Source: Pelagophyceae sp. CCMP2097
Taxonomy: Eukaryota; Sar; Pelagophyceae
NCBI GenBank assembly: GCA_026770575.1
Contig: MU657169.1
Location: 356,019-414,896, forward strand
Direction: 5' to 3'
DNA: 58,878 bases
Shown: positions 53,957-58,878 of the stretch, one piece after another
Numbering within the stretch: the stretch's first letter is position 1
How the letters are laid out: each line of letters begins with the position of its first letter
Notes under the pieces: model-generated
The model's input: only the letters and a program-made list of their open reading frames with translations
Database searches by the model: none
What the model was told of the DNA's origin: nothing
Made by a program: the position numbers and the translations under genes

Positions 53957-54906
53957 ATGAACCTCTTCGGGCGGAAGAAGACGGCGGCGTCGAGCGGGCC
54001 GGACCCTGCGCAGACGATTCTCAAGCTGCGGTCGACGACGGAGACGCTGGAGAAGCGCCAGGTCTTCTTGGACAAGAAGATCGAGCAGCAGACGCTCGAG
54101 TGCAAGAAGTGCATGGCCAAGAAGGACAAGCGCGGCGCGTTGTACGCTTTGAAGCGCAAGAAGATGTACGAGGCCGAGATCGAAAAAATCAACGGCGCGC
54201 GTGAGTCTCGGGGATCGCGAGCGTGCCCGCGCTTCTCGCGCCGCGCCAAAGAGGGCCTCGCGGATCCAATCGCGCACTAGGCTTGACGCTGGAGCAGCAA
54301 ATGATTGCCATCGAAGCGAGCGTGACAAACACAGAGACCGTAGAGGCCATGCGCTCCGGAGCGTGCGTCTTTGTCGTGCGCCCGCCGGTCGGTCGCGCGC
54401 GCCCTCCGATGGCCCCAAACGCCTCCTTCTAGGGCTGCGATGGCGGCGGCTCGAAAAAAGATTGGCGCTGAGGACGTCGAGGACATTATGAGCACGATCC
54501 AAGACGAGATGGAAGAGGCAAACGAAATCGCGGCGGCCATCTCAGCGCCGGCCAACGACGTGCTCAACGACGAGGACCTCCTCAACGAGCTCAACGAGCT
54601 CGAGGAGCTCGAGCTCGAGGCCCAACTGCTCGACGCGCCGCAGATCCCAAGCCGACCCATGCCCGAGCTGCGAGTAGCCTCTCAGGGCAGTGCAGGGCCC
54701 CGCCGCGCCGCGCCGCACGCCGGCAACGCAGGTACGACCTCCCGGTGCCGCCGACCAAGCTGCCCGTATAGCCGCCGCGTCCGCACCCGCCGCGACAAAG
54801 GCCTCTTTGCGACATCGATGCGCATCTCTAGGCGTCGCGCGTGGCGGAGACGGAGGACGCGGACCTCCGGGCGCTGCGCGAGCTCGAGGCGCAAATGGCA
54901 ATGTAA
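53957..54906 (+). CDS. ESCRT-III subunit SNF7/CHMP4 (VPS32)
   Basis: Exons 53957-54200, 54281-54362, 54433-54673 and 54832-54906 give 213 residues, close to the family's usual ~220; introns 80, 70 and 158 bp. A basic N-terminal helical hairpin (TILKLRSTTETLEKRQVFLD, then CKKCMAKKDKRGALYALKRK) is followed by helices LTLEQQMIAIEASVTNTETV and EDVEDIMSTIQDEMEEANEI, and an acidic C-terminus ending LRALRELEAQMAM, like the Bro1/MIT-binding end of yeast Snf7. SNF7 polymerises on endosomal and other membranes and drives scission. A short Pro-rich microexon (YDLPVPPTKLP, about 54736) may also be used between exons 3 and 4. Confidence 0.93.
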
Positions 54907-54914
54907 CCGCGCGG

Positions 54915-54985
54915 CCCGCGCCGCGGCACGGCGCCGCGCCGCAGCACGGCGCCGCGCCGCAGCACGGCGCCGCGCCGCGCCGCCG
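54915..54985. repeat. GC-rich 18-bp tandem repeat
   Basis: Three copies of GCAGCACGGCGCCGCGCC-type units just after the SNF7 stop codon. Confidence 0.8.
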
Positions 54986-55843
54986 CGCACCGGCGCCGGC
55001 CGCATGCGGCGCCACCCGGCGCCCCGCTCGGACACGGCGCCACCGCCGGCCGGCCGCTGGCGCCGCGCCGCGAGAACCCTCGTCGATTGCGACACTAGAA
55101 GCATGGCTTAGTACATTGAACTTCGCTCGGACCAACGCGAGGCCCGAGGCGAAGGCCAGCCGGCGCGCAATGGGCCGTTAAGGCCGGCCCGGTGACAGTG
55201 ACTGGGGCCAAATTGTAAAAAGTCGCCAAAAAGCGCTTAGACTTTAAGAAACCGCGCTTGCTCGCACTGTTTATATTTACTGACTATAGCAAGCAGCGCG
55301 GGGCTCGCACTGTCGAATTTGCACAACAGAAATCGCCGAAGATATCTTTTTTTAGCGCGTGCGCTCTTGCCGCCCCCTCCAGTCGTATTAGTTGGCGCCT
55401 CGGAGACCAGCGCGCGAAGAAGCAACGTCTCAAACCGCGAAATTTTAGTAGCCTACTTTGGAGGCAAGGAATTGCCGGCCAATTTGGACATAACGTTCGG
55501 GCACAGTGCCCCTAACGTCTGTTTCAATTGGCCGGGAACTCATTGGCGCCTTCATCGACTTTTGATTTGGGCCCTAAGGTTAAGACTTGATTAACTACTA
55601 ATTAAGAAGCTTTCGCAGAGTCTCGCCAAAATAAGACAGTTGACGAAAAAGCCAAACAAGCGCGCCCAGGGCGTCTCGCGGGAGTGGCCGGCGCAGCGCC
55701 AACCGCCTTCACGAGCCAAAAATAGTTAATAGATTTCCGGTGATAATCTAATTCGACAGTGTCGATGACTCGGATAGCGAAAGCTCCCGGCTCCGCGGCT
55801 CGAGTCCCGGCGCCGCGGCTCGAGGAGGGCCCCCACGGGGACG
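54986..55843. other. Intergenic, AT-rich 3' half, no gene seen
   Basis: About 850 bp. From 55200 to 55750 the base composition drops to near 45-50% GC. Short frames only. The promoter of the WD40 gene should lie near 55700-55840. Confidence 0.45.
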
Positions 55844-57001
55844 ATGGACGTCGCCGCGGTGCACCCGCGCGCCAGGCTCAGTGCCGCGCGCGCCCTCTGG
55901 CTCCTCCGGAGCGACCTGAGGACGCCCATCCTGCGGCTGGCTGGATCTCTGAACGCGCTCCTCGTGACGACTCTCGTCGCTCGAGAGGGCCGGGCCGCGG
56001 CGCCGGTCGTGCGCAAACTCATCTGGAAGGACCGGATCTTGAAGGGCACAGCAATCCCCAAGGAGCTCAACATCGGTGTGGTCAACGTTCACAGCTGCGC
56101 GTTCTCGCCCGACGGCAAGCGCATCGTGACGGCGTGCAGCGACGCGATGGCGCGGGTCTTGGACGCCGAGACGGGGGCGCTGCTGCTGAAGCTCGAGGGG
56201 CACACCGGCGACGTTAACAGCTGCGCGTTCTCGCCCGACGGCAAGTGCATCGTGACGGCGAGCCTCGACATGACGGCACGGCTCTGGGACACGGAGACAG
56301 GCGCGCTGCAGGCGACGCTCGAGGGGCGCGTCGGCTTCGTCATGAGCTGCGCGTTCTCGCCCGACGGCACGTGACTGGGAGCTACGACAAGACGGTGCGG
56401 CTGTGGGACGCCGAGACGAGCGCGCTGCTGATGACGCTCGAGGGGCACACCGGCGAGTTAACAGCTGCGCGTTCTCGCCAGACGGCGAGCGCGTCGTGAC
56501 GGCGAGCGACGACACGACGACGCGGCTGTGGGACGCCGAGACGGGCGCGCTGCTGCTGACGCTCAAGGGTCATACCGGCTGGGTCAGCAGCTGCGCGTTC
56601 TCGCCCGACGGCAAGCGCATCGTGACGGCGGGTCACGACAAGACGGCGCGGCTCTGGGACGCCGAGACGGGCGCGCTGCAGAAGATGCTCGAGGGGCACA
56701 CTGACCCCGTCATGAGCTGCGCGTTCTCGCCAAACGGCAAGCGCATCGTGACGGCGGGCAGCGAAGACGAAACGGCGCGGCTGTGGGACGCCGAGACGGG
56801 CGCGCTGCAGGCGACGCTCGAGGGGCAACTGACCCCGTCATGAGCTGCACGTTCTCGCTCGACGGCTCGCGCGTTTTGACGGCGAGCTGGGACTGCACGG
56901 CGCGGCTCTGGGACGCCGCGCTCTTAGGGCGCCTGCCCCTCGGACGCCGTGGGCGCTCGAGTCGTCAGCCTCGCGCTCGGACCTCCGGAGTGGGTCTCTA
57001 G
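55844..57001 (+). pseudogene. WD40-repeat protein gene with three frameshifts
   Basis: ATG 55844 begins an N-terminal helical region (LSAARALWLLRSDLRTPILR) and a linker KLIWKDRILKGTAIP. About eight WD40 blades follow, each near CAFSPDGKRIVTA ... TARLWDAETGALLxTLEGHT. The frame breaks at 56372 (apparent 7-nt loss after SPDGT), about 56457 (1-nt loss before TAACAGCTGCGC) and about 56828 (1-nt loss in GGGGCAACTG); blades continue in the next frame each time and end at 57001. Complete propellers of this type act as protein-binding platforms. Blades are very uniform in DNA as well as protein sequence. Sequence error in a repeat-rich region is the alternative to real decay. Confidence 0.8.
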
Positions 57002-57050
57002 GAATCCTAGGAATTCCTACATAGGAATTCCTACTAGGAATTCCTAGCTG
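57000..57050. repeat. AGGAATTCCT palindrome cluster
   Basis: Three perfect or near-perfect AGGAATTCCT palindromes within 50 bp, starting at the WD40 stop codon. Related to the cluster at 18360-18456. Confidence 0.85.
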
Positions 57051-57200
57051 CTAGCTCCGAAGTTTCATAGCATCCAAGGTTCGCCTCGGGCGCTCTCGAG
57101 CTCAACTGTGTGGGAGAGTCCCATTCTGGAGCCGCAAGCATCGAGGCCGCCGCCGCGTCCCAAGGCGGCGCCGTTTTTTTTCTCTCGATACATTTCGGTG

Positions 57201-58426
57201 ATGATTCGTCAACTCATACCGGCCGTAGCTATAGCTATAGGCGTCGCGATGGTCCTGACTCGGCGCTTGAGCGCGAACATCGGCTCGCGCGTCCGCGTGC
57301 GTGGCGCGCGCCCGCCCGCCCGCGCCGTTGGCTCGCTGCTCTCGTCTATAGGATTCTAGAGTCATCTCGATAGGATTCTCTAGCAATCTCGATAGGTGGC
57401 CGTGCTTCTAAAGGGCGGCGTCCAGCACGGCGCGTGGCCGCCGCCCGCGCAGGTGCTCGAGAGCGCCGACTTCTTCGTCGGCGCGTCGTTCCAAGAGGTG
57501 CAGGCGCAGCTCGCCGGCGCGCCGCCGACGGCGGTAGTCTGGGCGCCGGGCGTTGCCGCCGCAGAGGTGCGGAAGCCCCGCGCCGCAGAGGCCTCGCCGC
57601 ACGGTTCGCGCAGGTGTCGTCGCTCTGCGGCGCGTATTCATCGATCGAGTGGGTCCATTCGTTTTCCGCGGGCGTCGACAGTTTGCGCCCGTTCTTCGAC
57701 GACGCGCGCTCCGAAGCCGTTTCGCTGACCAACGGCCGCGGCGCGTTCTCCGACTCGCTCGCCGAGTACGCTATGGCGGCGGCGCTGCATTTCAACAAAC
57801 AGGTACCGCGGTCGCAGGCGAATAAACAGGCGAAGAAGTGGGACAACTTCAAAATGGGCGTCTTAAAAGGCAAGACCATGGGCTTCGTCGGCTGGGGCAG
57901 CATCGCGCACAAGACAGCGATGTTGGCAAAAGCCTTTGGCATGAAAGTCGTCGCCTGCCGCCGCAGCCCGGCTGCGGAAAGCGACAACCTCGCGGAGCGC
58001 ATTTATGGAGTCGAGGACAAGCTCCAACTGTTCCGGCGCGCCGACTTTGTCGTCTCCTCGCTGCCGGACACGCCGGAGACGCGCGACTTTTGCGGCGCCG
58101 CCGAGTTTGCCGAAATGAAGCCGACGGGCGTCTTCATCTCGCTGGGCCGCGGCGCCGCCGTCGACGAGGACGCCCTTTTCGAGGCCCTCGCATCGGACCG
58201 CATCGCCGGCGCGGCGCTCGACGTCTACAAGACGGAGCCGCTGCCTTTGACGTCGCCGCTCTGGGGCGTGGCGCCGGCGCAGCTCTACATGACCGCGCAC
58301 AACGCCGACCTCACAGACGATTATTTCGACCTCGGTTGGGGCATCTGGCACGACAACCTCGCCGCCCTCCTTTCGCCGCCGCCCATCCAGTGGGCCACGC
58401 CCTTTGACCCAAAACAAGGCTACTAA
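57201..58426 (+). CDS. D-isomer-specific 2-hydroxyacid dehydrogenase
   Basis: Exons 57201-57290, 57396-57566 and 57614-58426 give 357 residues; introns 105 and 47 bp. An N-terminal hydrophobic segment (LIPAVAIAIGVAMVL) suggests a membrane anchor or targeting sequence. Then VEWVHSFxAGVD-like IEWVHSFSAGVD, the NAD site GFVGWGSIAHKTAML, and the catalytic set Arg (ISLGRGAAVDED), Glu (LDVYKTEPLP) and His (MTAHNADLT). The family reduces 2-oxoacids such as glyoxylate or hydroxypyruvate with NAD(P)H. The exact substrate is not clear. The first intron (57291-57395) holds TCTCGATAGG repeats and its donor (GTCCGC) is the weakest call. Confidence 0.83.
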
Positions 58427-58481
58427 CCGCAACGCGCCCGGAAATCCGAGGGACGCGCCACACCCGGGAGCGTAAGTCACG

Positions 58482-58878
58482 TTAGAGGGCAACGTCCCAG
58501 AGCCGCGCCGTCCCGTCGGCGCTCGCCCTCGCGACGCGCGTGCCGTCGGGCGAGAACACGCAGCTCATGACGTGGTCGGTCTGCCCCTCGAGCGTCTGCA
58601 GCAGCGCGCCCGTCTCGGCGTCCCAGAGCCGCGCCGTCTTGTCTGGGCTCGCCGTCGTGAGGCGCGTGCCGTCGCTCGAGAACGCGACGCTCGTAACGAA
58701 GCCGGTGTGCCCCTCGAGCGTCGTCTGCAGCGCGCCCGTCTCGGCTTCCCACAGCCGCGCCGTGTTATCGCCGCTCGCCGTCACGAGGCGCTTGCCGTCG
58801 GGCGAGAACGCGCAGCTGGTGACGAAGCCGGTGTGCCCCTCGAGCATCTTCTGCAGCGCGCCCGTCTCGGCGTCCCAG
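58482..58878 (-). CDS. WD40-repeat protein, 5' part beyond window
   Basis: An uninterrupted minus-strand frame entering from the right edge, with at least three blades (CAFSPDGKRLVTASGDNTAR, VAFSSDGTRLTTASPDKTAR, CVFSPDGTRVARASADGTAR) and ending RLWDVAL at 58482. It has the same end as the fragment at 18096. Its stop is 55 bp from that of the convergent 2-hydroxyacid dehydrogenase gene. Confidence 0.85.
   Translation of the reverse strand, partial: WDAETGALQKMLEGHTGFVTSCAFSPDGKRLVTASGDNTARLWEAETGALQTTLEGHTGFVTSVAFSSDGTRLTTASPDKTARLWDAETGALLQTLEGQTDHVMSCVFSPDGTRVARASADGTARLWDVAL

Noticed and set aside
54915..55090. C-terminal extension of SNF7
   Set aside because: The stop at 54906 gives the normal family end. 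The following open frame is GC-rich tandem repeat.
1..58878. Long open frames on both strands almost everywhere
   Set aside because: Very high GC makes stop codons rare. Frames rich in Arg, Ala, Pro and Ser without motif or splice support were treated as shadows.

Overview
The window is nuclear DNA of a single-celled eukaryotic alga, probably a chlorophyll-c stramenopile of the pelagophyte type (inference). The reasons are very high GC, very compact spacing, many 43-110 bp GT-AG introns with GTGCGT/GTGAGT donors, plastid precursors with a signal peptide plus transit peptide (an ATAFVAP cleavage motif in the EF-P gene), and a typical eukaryotic gene set (ESCRT-III, PX, NEK kinase, Bax inhibitor, F-box). 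It is not prokaryotic: there are no operons or Shine-Dalgarno pattern, and most genes need splicing. A 530-base N gap lies at 33487-34016. Exon limits were worked out by hand from splice motifs and frame continuity.

Layout. 0-2.5 kb: decayed MYND-RING-Sel1 copies. 2.7-5.5 kb: a small mitochondrial-looking protein, a chlorophyll b reductase-like SDR and a secreted protein. 5.7-9 kb: an IQ-motif protein and a small membrane protein. 9.4-12 kb: an intact MYND-RING-Sel1 gene and plastid EF-P. 12.3-17.5 kb: a short foldback element, tandem duplications, a TilS-like PP-loop protein abutting a DUF924 protein, and a PX protein. 17.7-19.4 kb: a WD40 fragment, palindromic repeats and a tRNA-Asp-like relic. 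19.9-22.9 kb: a degenerate Ski2-like helicase. 22.9-30.6 kb: a NEK kinase with a WW tail, head to head with a kinase-SAM protein, then a PH-like/coiled-coil protein. 30.9-33.5 kb: an ADP-ribosylglycohydrolase-family protein and a glycosyltransferase cut by the gap. 34.3-36.4 kb: an inverted-repeat pair around an acidic hypothetical gene. 36.4-42.7 kb: a fucosyltransferase-like gene with a homopolymer frameshift, an F-box/SPRY protein with an adjoining multi-pass region, a second TIR-bounded element and a Bax-inhibitor-1 protein. 43.6-50 kb: three more MYND-RING-Sel1 copies around an MFS transporter. 50.4-58.9 kb: alternative NADH dehydrogenase, a small membrane protein, SNF7/CHMP4, a frameshifted WD40 gene, a 2-hydroxyacid dehydrogenase and a truncated WD40 gene.

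The housekeeping genes do not form a pathway cluster. The striking content is two multi-copy repeat-protein families. MYND-RING-Sel1 has six loci, three of them intact, and two loci share a nearly identical promoter plus zinc-finger cassette while their bodies differ. The WD40 family has three loci with highly uniform repeats, and two of them are followed by AGGAATTCCT palindrome clusters. Both families look like birth-and-death gene families shaped by duplication, gene conversion and decay.
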